Positions 1 to 10,369 of a DNA stretch of 64,000 bases are shown in pieces. The notes beneath the pieces are model-generated. The model did not search any database, was not told the origin of the DNA, and was given only the letters and a program-made list of their open reading frames with translations. The first letter of the stretch is position 1, and each line of letters starts with the position of its first letter. Position numbers and translations under genes: made by a program. The stretch is from the NCBI GenBank assembly GCA_022843925.1, contig JALHMS010000021.1:1-64000 (forward strand), in the 5' to 3' direction. The DNA comes from Burkholderiales bacterium (GTDB taxonomy: Bacteria; Pseudomonadota; Gammaproteobacteria; Burkholderiales; Ga0077523).

Positions 1-899
<899 letters not shown>

Positions 900-3800
900 G
901 TGCTGCCACTTGGAATTCACAAGACCATCCTCGCTGCGCTCGTGCTTGTCGGAGCCACGATCGCGACATCCGGCAGGGCCGCCAACTACTACGTCGATGC
1001 CGAGTTCGGGAAAGACAGTTGGTCCGGATTGCAGCCCGCGCCCACAGGCACCGCAACGCCGGACGGCCCGTGGCAAAGCCTGACCAAGGTGTCCAATACG
1101 ACACTCGCCCCTGGCGATGTGATCCATCTTCGGTGTGACCGGCGGTGGGCGGAGCCCCTGCGCATTTGGCAATCCGGCACAGCCGCCCAGCCAATCACCA
1201 TCCGGCCCTACGGTGCTTCCTGCTCGGCCCCGCCAACCGTGGACGGTGCAACCCGCATCCCCGCAGAAAACTGGACCGTCGAACAAGGCAACATTTATCG
1301 AGCTACCCTGCCGATCAACCTCGTCACCAATGGCCGCTTGGAATGGTCAATCATGGGTTGGAGAACGTGGTCGACAAACCGCGATGCGACCATCGGCCTG
1401 CTCACGGCGTGCCCGGCGAACGTGAACGGCTGCCTTCAGATGGTAAGCGGTGCGAGCGGCCAGAGTGTCGCGCACAGCAGCCTCTTTCCCGTGGTCGGAA
1501 ATGTCGAGTACACCGCACGTTTCTATGTGAACGTCCCCGCCGGAATACCGGCAATCGTGGCAGTCCGTCGTTCAGGTCCCACCACCTACGAGCCGGTCGG
1601 GCTCGAGTACCGGTTCACCGGGACGGGCTCATGGCAGCGTTTCGCGATCCCGTTCACCTCCACGGCCTCCCTCAACACAGCTCGTTTCGACCTGAGTGTC
1701 TTCGGAAGTCGCGTTCGGTCGTATTTGCGGGACGTCCGGGTCGAGCAGACTGTCCTGCCACCCCACACCGTCATGCTCCAGGACCGTATGCTGCAGCCGG
1801 CTCACCATCCCAACGCCGGGCACGACGCCTTGCTGCCGACATCGCAGTACGCGCGGATCGCAGCCGACTCCGACGTCATTCCCACCACGTGGGGGCGCGG
1901 CAGCACCTATCTCACCGTCGGACCCGATCTCGCGCTGCCCGCCGGTGCGACGATCACGCCGGGATTGACCCTGCACATCCGGTCCGAAAACTGGCAGCTC
2001 GACAAAAGAACCGTCACCGCCGTGACGGGGAATCGGCTCACTCTGAATCAGCCGAGTCACTACCGTCTCTTCACCGGATGGGGATATCTGCTGATGGGCG
2101 CCAGGTGGATGCTCGACAGCCCCGACGAATGGCACTTTGATCCCGCGACCTCGAGGCTCACCGCGTGGCTGCCGGATGGCTCGGCTCCCGCAAACAGGAT
2201 CTCGATCGCCGGCCTTCCGATAGGCATAGATGTAACGAACAGGCAGCACATCACGATCGATGGCATCGCCATCAACGGTGCCATGACCGGCGTGTCCATC
2301 GCCGGTGCAAGCAACGTCACGCTCTCGAACCTGCGAATCGACAACACCGGCGGAGCAGGTGTCGATGCTAAGGGCTCCATCGGGTGCCGGATACAGACGA
2401 ACACGATCACGCGGACGACGCTCGACGCCATTTCCGGCACCGGTACGGGTGCCACGAGCGCCCGAGGCCTCGTCGTCAATGGCAACAAAATCACCGACAG
2501 CGGCGTGCAGCGGGTCAACGGTGTCGCCACGAGCGTCCCGAGTCTATCGCGTGCGGCCATCGATGCGGGCGATACCGCGACCGTTTCGGGAAACGAGATT
2601 CGAGGCGCCGGCTACATCGGCGTCCGCGTGTACGGCGTAGGGCTGATCAGCCGCAACTACATCGGCGATACCTGCATGATTCTCGATGACTGCGGTGGCG
2701 TGTATGTGGACTGGAGCAGCAGCGGAACGCACGTGACTGACAACCTGATCGAACGGGTACATGGCAACTTTACGGGCACGCTCTACGACGCGACCCGCGC
2801 CGTGGGGATCTACATCGACGAGCGCTCCACGGGCAGTCTTGCGCTGCGAAACACGGTTCGTGATGCCGACTACGGAATCCAGATCCACAACGCATTCAAC
2901 AATCGCGTCGAAAGCAACACTCTGTTCGCGAGTCGCCGCCAGTCGCTCTGGCTTCAGGAACAGACGACGAGATCCCGCGCTGACGGGGACATTTACGGAA
3001 ACCTCATCAAGGGAAACATTTTCTACCCGACCAACACATTCCCTGCGATCCGCGCGCAGACCCCCCTCGAAAGCACCTGGGACTTTGCCACCTACGAAGG
3101 GAACACCTACTTTGCGCTGCTGAACCCTCGGGTCGTGACCGAGAACTGGGCCACGCACTTCACGGTCCCGTACACCTTCGCGGAATGGCAGGCGGCGACC
3201 GTCAACGGCACGCCGCGCAACAATGACGCGACCGGGCGCGCGATCCTGACATCCCCGGGCTATGCGGCCATGCGTGTCATAGGCTCCAACCTCATTCGCG
3301 CGATCGAGGGGACCGAATCGACAACCCGGTGGTCCACCTGGAATCAAACAGCACCGCTGGCCGAAATCGTCGAGGAAACATCTCCAGTCGGACCTGCTCG
3401 GCGCATCGTTGCGGGCGCCTCCGAATCCCTGCTCGCGAGCCCGAACTTCTCGGTGGTGAAGAACCAGTGGTATCGGGTGAGCTACGACGTCAAGGGCGGC
3501 GTGGCTGGCCAGCGGTTCACTGCTCATGTCCTCCGCGGTGGCGGCGGACTCAACGGGTACGAATCGCTCATGGGCCCGACCCTCTGGATGACGGCGACGA
3601 CTGGATGGACCCGGCAATCGTTCATGTTCAAGGCCAACGCGACCATCAACTGGAACGACCCGGTCACCCTCGACTTCGGCGCCAGACTGGACTTCGAGAA
3701 GATTCAGCCCGGACAGACACTCTCGGTCGCGAATGTTGAAGTCGTCCCGATCGAGACCGTCGAGAAGCTGGCCTTCAAGTCCGAGTTGCTTGTCAACACG

Positions 3801-4070
3801 AGCGCCACGGTTCAAGCCGACATCGCCTGCCCCGACGCGTCGACTGACCCTGCCCTCTGCAATAAATACGTGAAGTTCGCTGACGACTTGCCTGTCACCT
3901 GGCCACACCGGCTGCTGCCGCTCGCGAGCGCGATCATCTTCACCCGAGACCAGGGCATGCTCGACAGCGATGCAGACGGGATCCCGGATGCGCAGGACAG
4001 GTGCCCGCTCACAGGCGCAGGGCTCGGGGTGCTCTCCAATGGATGTGCCATCGGGCAGACCGCAAGGTAG
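900..4070 (+). CDS. Secreted right-handed beta-helix protein with carbohydrate-binding-like domains
   Basis: 1056 residues from a GTG at 900, preceded by AGGA at 887-890. I chose this start because it puts a signal peptide (KTILAALVLVGATIATSGRA) at the N-terminus; the frame is open back to an ATG at 594 but that extra stretch is not protein-like. Next come YYVDAEFGKDSWSG, typical of parallel beta-helix proteins (DUF1565/pectate-lyase fold), a jelly-roll module at about residues 135-290, a beta-helix core with repeated N-x-I and N-x-L turns at about 430-720, a second jelly-roll module at about 800-950, and a C-terminal DSDADGIPDAQDRC segment resembling calcium-binding thrombospondin type 3 repeats. 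It is the only plus-strand gene in the exopolysaccharide locus. A role as polysaccharide lyase, hydrolase or surface-binding protein is inferred; I cannot assign a catalytic residue. Confidence 0.8.
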   Translation: MLPLGIHKTILAALVLVGATIATSGRAANYYVDAEFGKDSWSGLQPAPTGTATPDGPWQSLTKVSNTTLAPGDVIHLRCDRRWAEPLRIWQSGTAAQPITIRPYGASCSAPPTVDGATRIPAENWTVEQGNIYRATLPINLVTNGRLEWSIMGWRTWSTNRDATIGLLTACPANVNGCLQMVSGASGQSVAHSSLFPVVGNVEYTARFYVNVPAGIPAIVAVRRSGPTTYEPVGLEYRFTGTGSWQRFAIPFTSTASLNTARFDLSVFGSRVRSYLRDVRVEQTVLPPHTVMLQDRMLQPAHHPNAGHDALLPTSQYARIAADSDVIPTTWGRGSTYLTVGPDLALPAGATITPGLTLHIRSENWQLDKRTVTAVTGNRLTLNQPSHYRLFTGWGYLLMGARWMLDSPDEWHFDPATSRLTAWLPDGSAPANRISIAGLPIGIDVTNRQHITIDGIAINGAMTGVSIAGASNVTLSNLRIDNTGGAGVDAKGSIGCRIQTNTITRTTLDAISGTGTGATSARGLVVNGNKITDSGVQRVNGVATSVPSLSRAAIDAGDTATVSGNEIRGAGYIGVRVYGVGLISRNYIGDTCMILDDCGGVYVDWSSSGTHVTDNLIERVHGNFTGTLYDATRAVGIYIDERSTGSLALRNTVRDADYGIQIHNAFNNRVESNTLFASRRQSLWLQEQTTRSRADGDIYGNLIKGNIFYPTNTFPAIRAQTPLESTWDFATYEGNTYFALLNPRVVTENWATHFTVPYTFAEWQAATVNGTPRNNDATGRAILTSPGYAAMRVIGSNLIRAIEGTESTTRWSTWNQTAPLAEIVEETSPVGPARRIVAGASESLLASPNFSVVKNQWYRVSYDVKGGVAGQRFTAHVLRGGGGLNGYESLMGPTLWMTATTGWTRQSFMFKANATINWNDPVTLDFGARLDFEKIQPGQTLSVANVEVVPIETVEKLAFKSELLVNTSATVQADIACPDASTDPALCNKYVKFADDLPVTWPHRLLPLASAIIFTRDQGMLDSDADGIPDAQDRCPLTGAGLGVLSNGCAIGQTAR

Positions 4071-4367
4071 CGCGCCGGCAACGGCTCCGCGCCAAGACGC
4101 CCCCCCCGATCGCCAGCAGTGGCCATGGATCCGGCTCCGGACCATCCGAGATTCGGACAGACATGGCCACGCGATGGGGACAGCGCGTCACGAAGAGATC
4201 GAGGTGCTGTCCGAAGGACAGATCATCGACCCTGCGCACGGCCGTCGCTTCCCCGACAGTCTCGAGGCTAAACGACTCGACCGTGATGCCCTCGATGTTC
4301 AATCCCGCCTGATAAAAAGGTCCGATCCCGAGGCTGCTTTACAGGTAACCAGGCTGCCACAGGCGGC

Positions 4368-5105
4368 CTACTTCTCGGCGACGAGAAAGTACCCGAAGGG
4401 AAACTTGTCCGCGGTCCCGGACGAAATCCGCTTGCCCCATCGCGACCGCACCATCCTCAGTGTCATCCACTGAATCAGTGCAGCCGCGGGGACACCGACT
4501 GTGGGGAGCCTTGCGATGTTCTTGGCCAGCACGTCAGCGACAACTTCCGGCGCGCCGCCGAGCGAATAGAGCGACAGAAGCTTGAGGTTCGTCAGCTCCA
4601 TGAACCTCCGAAGGGCAAACTCGGTGAAACGATAGTAGTCGTGAGGCGCTTCGTGGATCTGGTAGTAGAAGGGCACGTTCAGAAGCAGTTTTCCACCCGG
4701 CACCAGCACGCGTCCTATCTCGGCAAGAAGCTGCTGCGGCACCGGAATGTGTTCCAGGACATCGGAAAGGATGACGGTCTCGAATGCGCCGTCTTCGAAG
4801 GGCAAGGGCCCCGAAAGATCAACTTCCTGGTCCAGATACGGATTCTTGTGGAGCGTGTTCGCCCAGTCGACGCACACGATGTCATCGACCAACGGACGGT
4901 AGGCGCGGTAAAGCGGGACTTTCCCGCACCCCAGGTCGAGCAATCTCCCTCGCGCGTTTCCCGGCAGGTGCGTCTGATAAGCACCCGCGATCAGGTCCGT
5001 GATGAGCCTGGAGCCGACGTTCACTTCGCTCCGCAGACGTGACGCCATCAGGCGGCCGCCTTCGAGCACGTATTTGGTTTCCACCCACTCACGTTCGTTC
5101 CTCAT
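4368..5105 (-). CDS. Class I SAM-dependent methyltransferase
   Basis: 245 residues with the SAM-binding motif I LLDLGCGKVPLYRAY near residue 57, an acidic motif II (CVDWANT) and the motif III-like VILSDVLEHIPVPQQLLAEI, the pattern of Methyltransf_11/23 enzymes. The C-terminal half has the N-VPFYYQIHEAPHDYYRFTE stretch often seen in methyltransferases of polysaccharide loci. It is the last gene before the beta-helix gene on the opposite strand and follows the WecB/TagA-type gene by 118 bases. It probably methylates a sugar of the repeat unit or a lipid-linked intermediate; the acceptor cannot be read from sequence. Confidence 0.85.
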   Translation of the reverse strand: MRNEREWVETKYVLEGGRLMASRLRSEVNVGSRLITDLIAGAYQTHLPGNARGRLLDLGCGKVPLYRAYRPLVDDIVCVDWANTLHKNPYLDQEVDLSGPLPFEDGAFETVILSDVLEHIPVPQQLLAEIGRVLVPGGKLLLNVPFYYQIHEAPHDYYRFTEFALRRFMELTNLKLLSLYSLGGAPEVVADVLAKNIARLPTVGVPAAALIQWMTLRMVRSRWGKRISSGTADKFPFGYFLVAEK

Positions 5106-5223
5106 GGCAAAGCCTCGGTCGATACTGGCTCGCTTGACGACGACATCTCGAACATGTCGCCACCCGAAACACGTTCGCCTCTTCCGCGGCCTAGCCGCCT
5201 CTCAGATACTCGACGCCCGCCGA

Positions 5224-5997
5224 TCAACGGAAAAGAATCTGGAGTGCAGCTCGGACTATGAAGAGACTGTTGGTCACAAAGTAGCGCCTCGCTAGCCGCC
5301 TCGGCTCGGTGAACAGGCGGTGCAGCCATTCGAGACCGTTGCGCTGCATCCACTGCGGGGCACGCGCAATGGCTCCCGCGTGATAGTCGAATGCTGCCCC
5401 GACTCCGATCATTACGGCATGGATGCGGCCGCGGTGGGCTGCCATCCATTTCTCCTGCTTTGGGCACCCGAGACCAACCCAAACCGTCCCGGCACCGGAG
5501 GCGTTGATCTCAGCAACGATCTTGGCGTCTTCCTCCTCTGTGAGCGGCCGGAATGGCGGGGAGATCATGCCCGCCACTAGCAACCCCGGAAAGCGCTCCT
5601 CCAGCTTCCTCTTCAGGGTACCGAGCACTTGAGGCGTGGACCCGAAGAGGAAGATCGACTCGCCTCGTACCGCCGCGGCGGCGCAGTACCGCAGCATAAG
5701 GTCGGGACCGTTGATCCGTTGCTGGTCAAGATAACCGAGGCGCCGAAGCATCCACGCCACCGGTGCGCCATCCGGCGTCGCCATATCGGCCTCTCGGACA
5801 ACAACCCCAAAGGCTTCATCGTCGCCCGCAGTGACGCACGAGTGGGCATTGCAAATACAGATGTACCGGGACTCCCGAGCCCTCGACCAGCCCTCGATCG
5901 TGCTGAGTGCTTCCTGCCACTGAACCACGTTGATCTGCGCACCGATTACCGATGCCTTCCGAAGCGTCGGACCGGAAACGACTGGGAGAGAGCTCAC
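5224..5997 (-). CDS. WecB/TagA/CpsF family glycosyltransferase (GT26)
   Basis: 257 residues, about the family length. Recognisable features are the YICICNAHSCVTAGDDEAF segment, the TPDGAPVAWMLR motif that carries the catalytic aspartate of the family, the FLFGSTPQVLGTLK strand and VGLGCPKQEKWMA. Members transfer N-acetylmannosamine(uronic acid) or a related sugar to a lipid-linked acceptor at the inner face of the membrane. The GTG start overlaps the TGA stop of the upstream GT4 gene by four bases (GTGA), which indicates one operon with coupled translation. Confidence 0.9.
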   Translation of the reverse strand: MSSLPVVSGPTLRKASVIGAQINVVQWQEALSTIEGWSRARESRYICICNAHSCVTAGDDEAFGVVVREADMATPDGAPVAWMLRRLGYLDQQRINGPDLMLRYCAAAAVRGESIFLFGSTPQVLGTLKRKLEERFPGLLVAGMISPPFRPLTEEEDAKIVAEINASGAGTVWVGLGCPKQEKWMAAHRGRIHAVMIGVGAAFDYHAGAIARAPQWMQRNGLEWLHRLFTEPRRLARRYFVTNSLFIVRAALQILFR

Positions 5998-7097
5998 GCG
6001 GTCGCCTTTTCAGAGCACACGGATCTGAGCGTCCTCAGTACACCCGATGCGCAAGCAAGCCAGCTATATCCAGCCACGCAGGATGCGATAGCGTCCCGAT
6101 CCGGATCTCCGGCGGCCAGGACCGCACGGAGCGCGGTCGCCACTTCTGTCGGGTCATCCGCGGAAACATATGTGGCTGCGCCCCGGGTGACCTCGCGGTG
6201 TACCGCGATATCGCTGCACACCACGGGCGTGCCATGTCGCATCGCCTCGACCGGCGGAAAACCGAAACCTTCGATGAGCGAAAGGAACAGAAAGACAGAC
6301 GCGGTTGCATAGCACGCGTGCAACTCTGCGTCAGTAACCCCCGTGACCGAATGAACCCCAGGAGCATCACCCGCATCGTAGCCGCAGACAACCAACGGAA
6401 GCGGCTCCTCCGAAACCTCTCGATAGCACGCATAGGCATCAAGGACACCTCGCGCATTCTTGTGCGGAAATTGGGACGTCACCGCAAAAATGAAAGGCGC
6501 CGGAATGGGCGGAATCCCGGGCTCGCACTCAGGAACACCGTTGTGCACAACGTCGACGCCGTCGGTCCGTCCGATTCGAACCTTGATGTCTGACGCGGTG
6601 GCGTTAGAGATGGCGATGATTCGATCCGCTTCCCTCGCACTCCGCACCAGCGTCGTGTTCACCACGAACTCCTCCAGGCGACCAAAGTGACCCGGAAAGT
6701 GCTCGTGATACCAGAGCGGAATCAGGTCGTGAATCACCACGACGGATCGGGTCCTCGGCGAGATCAGGCCCAGCCCACCAGGAAGGAAGCCTTTGGGCGA
6801 AAAGTAGATATCTGCATGCGCGCGCCTTGCCTCGATCGCGGCACGAAGCCTCAACCAGATCTGACGAGAGATCCTGCCGGGAATACCGTCGTGCAGGACG
6901 CGAACCTCGACCCGACCGGCCTTCGCGCCTGCACCCTGAAAATCCGCCGCGCACGCCGCATTGCAGGCCACCACCCATTCGATCTCTGGGTCGTCGGCTG
7001 CAACGAGGGCATGAAACAGGTTCTTCGCATAGTTGTAGATCCCCATGCTCTTCCCAGCACCGGGACTCAATTCAAACGCGTCGAACATCACCCTCAT
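5994..7097 (-). CDS. Glycosyltransferase family 4
   Basis: 367 residues with the GT-B layout. The N-terminal half has GAGKSMGIYNYAKNLF and a DIYFSPKGFLP region. The C-terminal half has FIFAVTSQFPHKNARGVLDA followed by the nucleotide-sugar-binding motif FLFLSLIEGFGFPPVEAMRHGTPV. It is expected to add one sugar to the lipid-linked repeat unit in the cytoplasm. It ends in a GTGA overlap with the GT26 gene and starts 24 bases downstream of the glycoside hydrolase gene. Donor and acceptor are not predictable. Confidence 0.9.
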   Translation of the reverse strand: MRVMFDAFELSPGAGKSMGIYNYAKNLFHALVAADDPEIEWVVACNAACAADFQGAGAKAGRVEVRVLHDGIPGRISRQIWLRLRAAIEARRAHADIYFSPKGFLPGGLGLISPRTRSVVVIHDLIPLWYHEHFPGHFGRLEEFVVNTTLVRSAREADRIIAISNATASDIKVRIGRTDGVDVVHNGVPECEPGIPPIPAPFIFAVTSQFPHKNARGVLDAYACYREVSEEPLPLVVCGYDAGDAPGVHSVTGVTDAELHACYATASVFLFLSLIEGFGFPPVEAMRHGTPVVCSDIAVHREVTRGAATYVSADDPTEVATALRAVLAAGDPDRDAIASCVAGYSWLACASGVLRTLRSVCSEKATA

Positions 7098-7120
7098 CGC
7101 GCGTATTCGCCGCTGGTCAT

Positions 7121-8383
7121 CTAGCGATTCTCCCGCAGGAACACGGGCTCCTGACTCACCTGAACCGAATCGCCTGGACGAACCTGATGCTTTCCAGACA
7201 AGGTCCCGTCGGGGCCGATCGTTAGCACGTCCCCCGCGAAGGCCGCCGATACCGACGCCGATTCCGTGTCCGACCAGTACGCCGCCAGCCGCTCACCTGA
7301 TGCGAGTTTCAGATCGCAGGTCCAGGCACCCCGGGTGGCCAGGCAACCGTCGAGCGTCGCACCCACGACGAGCTGCCTGAACTCGCTGTACAGACGCGCG
7401 GGACGAGTCCAGCCGACACCCCTGCCGATACTGAACCCCATCGAGGGGTGATCCCACGAATACCAATAGAACCGGGATACCCCAGCCTGCCGGGCCAGAA
7501 GCAGCGCACGCGGAATGTAGGCAGTCGCTTCGTCAGGCGTCAGCACTTTGACGTCGCGCTTGAAGCCGGAAGCCTCCACATCGATGTCCGGCGAAATACC
7601 GATCACCCAACCGGACTCCGTGTTCCAGAGCGGCTTGTCGCGGACGCCGGCATCGCCCATCGCCTTTCTGACCGCCGCTATCGTCGGCAACATCACCTCC
7701 GGCGGCTGATGCCGCGTGTAGAAGTGATAACCGATCACGTCGCAGTGGCCGCCCGTTCCGCCGGCGAGATACCGTCTCAGCCACGGAATGCCATAGTCTC
7801 CCGTGATGCTCGCGCAGACGAGCGTCGCTGCGGGATCGATGCGGCGGATGACCTCCGACGCCTGGCGGGTCAGCTCCGCCATCCTCTCCGGGGTGCCCGT
7901 ATAGAACTTCTTCAGGTTGGGCTCATTCCAGATCTCGTATCCATCGATGACGCCCTTGTACCGTGTGACCACCGCAGCGACGTAGTTGGTCCAGTCCTCC
8001 GTACGTGCCGGCGCGGTGTTGGCGCCCGGCCCGTACGCACCCGGGGATGCAGGCTCCGATGCGGCCCACGTCGGAGGCGCCTGGAGTGGCAGGAGGATCT
8101 GCACCCCGGCTTTCCGCGCGTTGTCGACGATCCGGTCGAGACGCTCCCATTTCCACGCACCCTTCTGCGGTTCGAGTTCGGACCAGGTCACGTTCGCGTC
8201 GTGAAGGCGGATTGCACCGAACCCCACCTGCTTCCAGAGCTTGTTCGGAACGCTTCGATGGACGTGCGCGCCAAAATAGGCCGGGTCCATCTGATCTGCG
8301 GAGCGGGCTGTCGCGGCACCGAGGCATCCTGTCAGGACAACCGCGACAACTATCGCGCCGCTTGCGACATTGCGTGTCGGCAT
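7121..8383 (-). CDS. Exported clan GH-A glycoside hydrolase (GH39/GH5-like)
   Basis: 420 residues. The N-terminus MPTRNVASGAIVVAVVLTGC has a lipobox (LTGC, Cys20), so it is probably an outer-membrane or periplasmic lipoprotein. The (beta/alpha)8 barrel is recognisable: acid/base Glu154 in GYEIWNEPN and a candidate nucleophile Glu256 in KPLWNTESGW, the clan GH-A arrangement seen in GH39 and GH5 enzymes. It sits inside the glycosyltransferase run, four bases after the GT2 gene. Hydrolases inside synthase-type loci usually trim or release the polymer made by that locus; that role is inference. The C-terminal 100 residues form a small beta domain. Confidence 0.85.
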   Translation of the reverse strand: MPTRNVASGAIVVAVVLTGCLGAATARSADQMDPAYFGAHVHRSVPNKLWKQVGFGAIRLHDANVTWSELEPQKGAWKWERLDRIVDNARKAGVQILLPLQAPPTWAASEPASPGAYGPGANTAPARTEDWTNYVAAVVTRYKGVIDGYEIWNEPNLKKFYTGTPERMAELTRQASEVIRRIDPAATLVCASITGDYGIPWLRRYLAGGTGGHCDVIGYHFYTRHQPPEVMLPTIAAVRKAMGDAGVRDKPLWNTESGWVIGISPDIDVEASGFKRDVKVLTPDEATAYIPRALLLARQAGVSRFYWYSWDHPSMGFSIGRGVGWTRPARLYSEFRQLVVGATLDGCLATRGAWTCDLKLASGERLAAYWSDTESASVSAAFAGDVLTIGPDGTLSGKHQVRPGDSVQVSQEPVFLRENR

Positions 8384-8387
8384 CGCC

Positions 8388-9239
8388 TCAGCGCCCCATG
8401 ATTCGAAGAGATCCCAGCTTCGCCGAGAAGTAGAGGTACTTCACGCCGTAATACGCCTTCCACAAACGGCCAGCCAGGGAGTCGGCAAACGTACCGAACG
8501 TCTCCTTGCGGCCGCCGAGAACCCGGTCCGCGTACGCCATGTACATGCCGTTCTCCTGGAAATACTTGCGTGACGGCGTGTCGGATTCCTGCCTGTAGAA
8601 GAGAAGAGGTTCGGGCAATGCCGCAAATCGAACGCCGCGGCGACTCAAACGCGAAAAGAACTCGTAGTCCTGGGCTCGCCGAAGCTCGACGTTATAGGCC
8701 CCGTGCTCGCGGAATAAACTCGCACGAATCATTGCCGTCGCATTGTGAAACCGCATCTTCCCGCGGGCGAATGCATCACGCAGTTCATCCGGCTCCGTCG
8801 GGAACCTGCGGACCGGCGAGGCATGCGTGGGCGATTCCGTGGAGAACGGGACCCACCACGCGGCCACGGCGCCGATGTCCGGATGCGACTCGAGATATGT
8901 GACCTGCTTCTCGAATCGATCGGGGAACGAGATGTCATCGCTGTCGCAAACCGCGACGTACTTGCCTGTCATCCGCTCTACGCACGCGTTGCGCGCGCGG
9001 CCGCGCCCACCGTGAGCCATCGCGTGCACCCGGATGCGCCGGTCGTCTGCGGCAAGCGCCTGGATCAACTGGAGCGTGTTGTCGTCGCTCCCGTCGTCCA
9101 CGAACATCAACTCCCAGTTCACATACGTCTGCGCCTGCACACTGCGAACGGTGGCCTCGAGGTACCGGGCGGCGTTCTTGGCCGGCATCATCACCGAGAC
9201 GAGAGGCGTGTCGGAGGAATCCGCCGTTACGTTGCTCAT
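8388..9239 (-). CDS. Glycosyltransferase family 2
   Basis: 283 residues with the GT-A signature: LVSVMMPAKNAARYLEATVRSV at the N-terminus, ELMFVDDGSDDNT, the metal-binding DxD-type motif AVCDSDDISFPDRF, and LRRAQDYEFFSRL near residue 195, the usual catalytic-base region. It is a cytoplasmic or membrane-associated enzyme adding one sugar to the growing unit. Its ATG overlaps the stop of the upstream GT4 gene (ATGA). No extra domain is seen. Confidence 0.9.
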   Translation of the reverse strand: MSNVTADSSDTPLVSVMMPAKNAARYLEATVRSVQAQTYVNWELMFVDDGSDDNTLQLIQALAADDRRIRVHAMAHGGRGRARNACVERMTGKYVAVCDSDDISFPDRFEKQVTYLESHPDIGAVAAWWVPFSTESPTHASPVRRFPTEPDELRDAFARGKMRFHNATAMIRASLFREHGAYNVELRRAQDYEFFSRLSRRGVRFAALPEPLLFYRQESDTPSRKYFQENGMYMAYADRVLGGRKETFGTFADSLAGRLWKAYYGVKYLYFSAKLGSLRIMGR

Positions 9240-10369
9240 GACATGGCCTCCACGTAGATGTCTTCGAGCTTCGCCGTCTGCGTGCTCAGATCGAACGATT
9301 CGAGAATGCGGTCCCTGCCTGCCTGTCCCATCCGCGCCCGGAGTGCGTCATCACGCAGAAGGGTCAGCAATGCATCCGCGAGCGCGTCCACATTTCCCTC
9401 TTCCACGATCACGCCGGAACGACCTTCATCGACTGTCTCCGGCAGGCCACCATGCCGGGAGACGATCACCGGCAGTCCGGCTGCGGATGCCTCTATCGAC
9501 GCCAGTCCGAATGCTTCCTGCCACCCGTTGGCACCCACCTGGCTGACCAGCGCACTGACCGCGGATCGGCGCACCACGGCCGCCACATCGGCATGCGACA
9601 TCGTTCCTTCGAAGGCAACGCGATCGGCTAGTCCCAGCTCAGAGACCAGCGCCTCGAAGGATGGGCGATCCGGGCCTTCGCCGATCAGACGCAACCGCGA
9701 GTCCGGAAGCTTGCTTGCCACTTTGCCGAACGCACGGATGAGGACGCTTATTCCCTTGGCCTCCACCAGCCGCGCCACGCAAACGACGTCAAGCGTCCGT
9801 TCTGACAGTGGTGCCGGCGAGAATCGCATCGGGTCCACACCGATATAGTGCTGACGGACACGGCTTTCAGGAAATCCCATCGCGAGCAGACGGCTCGCAA
9901 TGAAACGCGACACCGCGATGAACCGTTTGCCTTGCCGCCTGAGTCTGGGCAGCCCCATGAGGTAACGGATGCCGAAGACGCCACCGTTCCTCAACAGTTC
10001 GGAAGGCGTGACGGTCGCGTCGAAACCGTGGAAGGTGGTGACCAATGGAATCTTCAGGCTCGCGGCGAGCGGCAGCGCGTACACGCCGTTGGGGCCGAAG
10101 TGCGCGTGGATGAGATCGAGTCCCCTCAGGCGGTCGATACCACCCCAAGCCCACACCCCGGGTAACGCCGCGAACGCAAGTCGCTTCCAGCGCCCCTGAC
10201 CCTCGGCTTCGATGGCGAGACAAGGAAACTCATGGACGGGGCGAGACCTACGTCGCACCAGAAGCGTCGGAGAAAACCGGCGGAGCGATCGGGCCTGCTC
10301 ACCCACAAATGCCTCGGAGGGCACCGGGAAGACATTGACGTGAACCCCTACGCGCCCCGTCTGGTTCAC
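9236..10369 (-). CDS. Glycosyltransferase family 4
   Basis: 377 residues from a GTG at 10369 that overlaps the TGA of the polymerase gene by four bases. The frame is open further upstream but that would run into the polymerase gene. GT-B features: N-terminal HVNVFPVPSEAFVGEQ, LIHAHFGPNGVYALPLA, and in the second domain DVVCVARLVEAKGISVLIRA plus the donor-site motif EAFGLASIEASAAGLPVIVS. The first domain resembles colanic-acid-type amylovoran/exopolysaccharide transferases of the WcaL group, but the family is too broad for a substrate call. Confidence 0.88.
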   Translation of the reverse strand: MNQTGRVGVHVNVFPVPSEAFVGEQARSLRRFSPTLLVRRRSRPVHEFPCLAIEAEGQGRWKRLAFAALPGVWAWGGIDRLRGLDLIHAHFGPNGVYALPLAASLKIPLVTTFHGFDATVTPSELLRNGGVFGIRYLMGLPRLRRQGKRFIAVSRFIASRLLAMGFPESRVRQHYIGVDPMRFSPAPLSERTLDVVCVARLVEAKGISVLIRAFGKVASKLPDSRLRLIGEGPDRPSFEALVSELGLADRVAFEGTMSHADVAAVVRRSAVSALVSQVGANGWQEAFGLASIEASAAGLPVIVSRHGGLPETVDEGRSGVIVEEGNVDALADALLTLLRDDALRARMGQAGRDRILESFDLSTQTAKLEDIYVEAMS

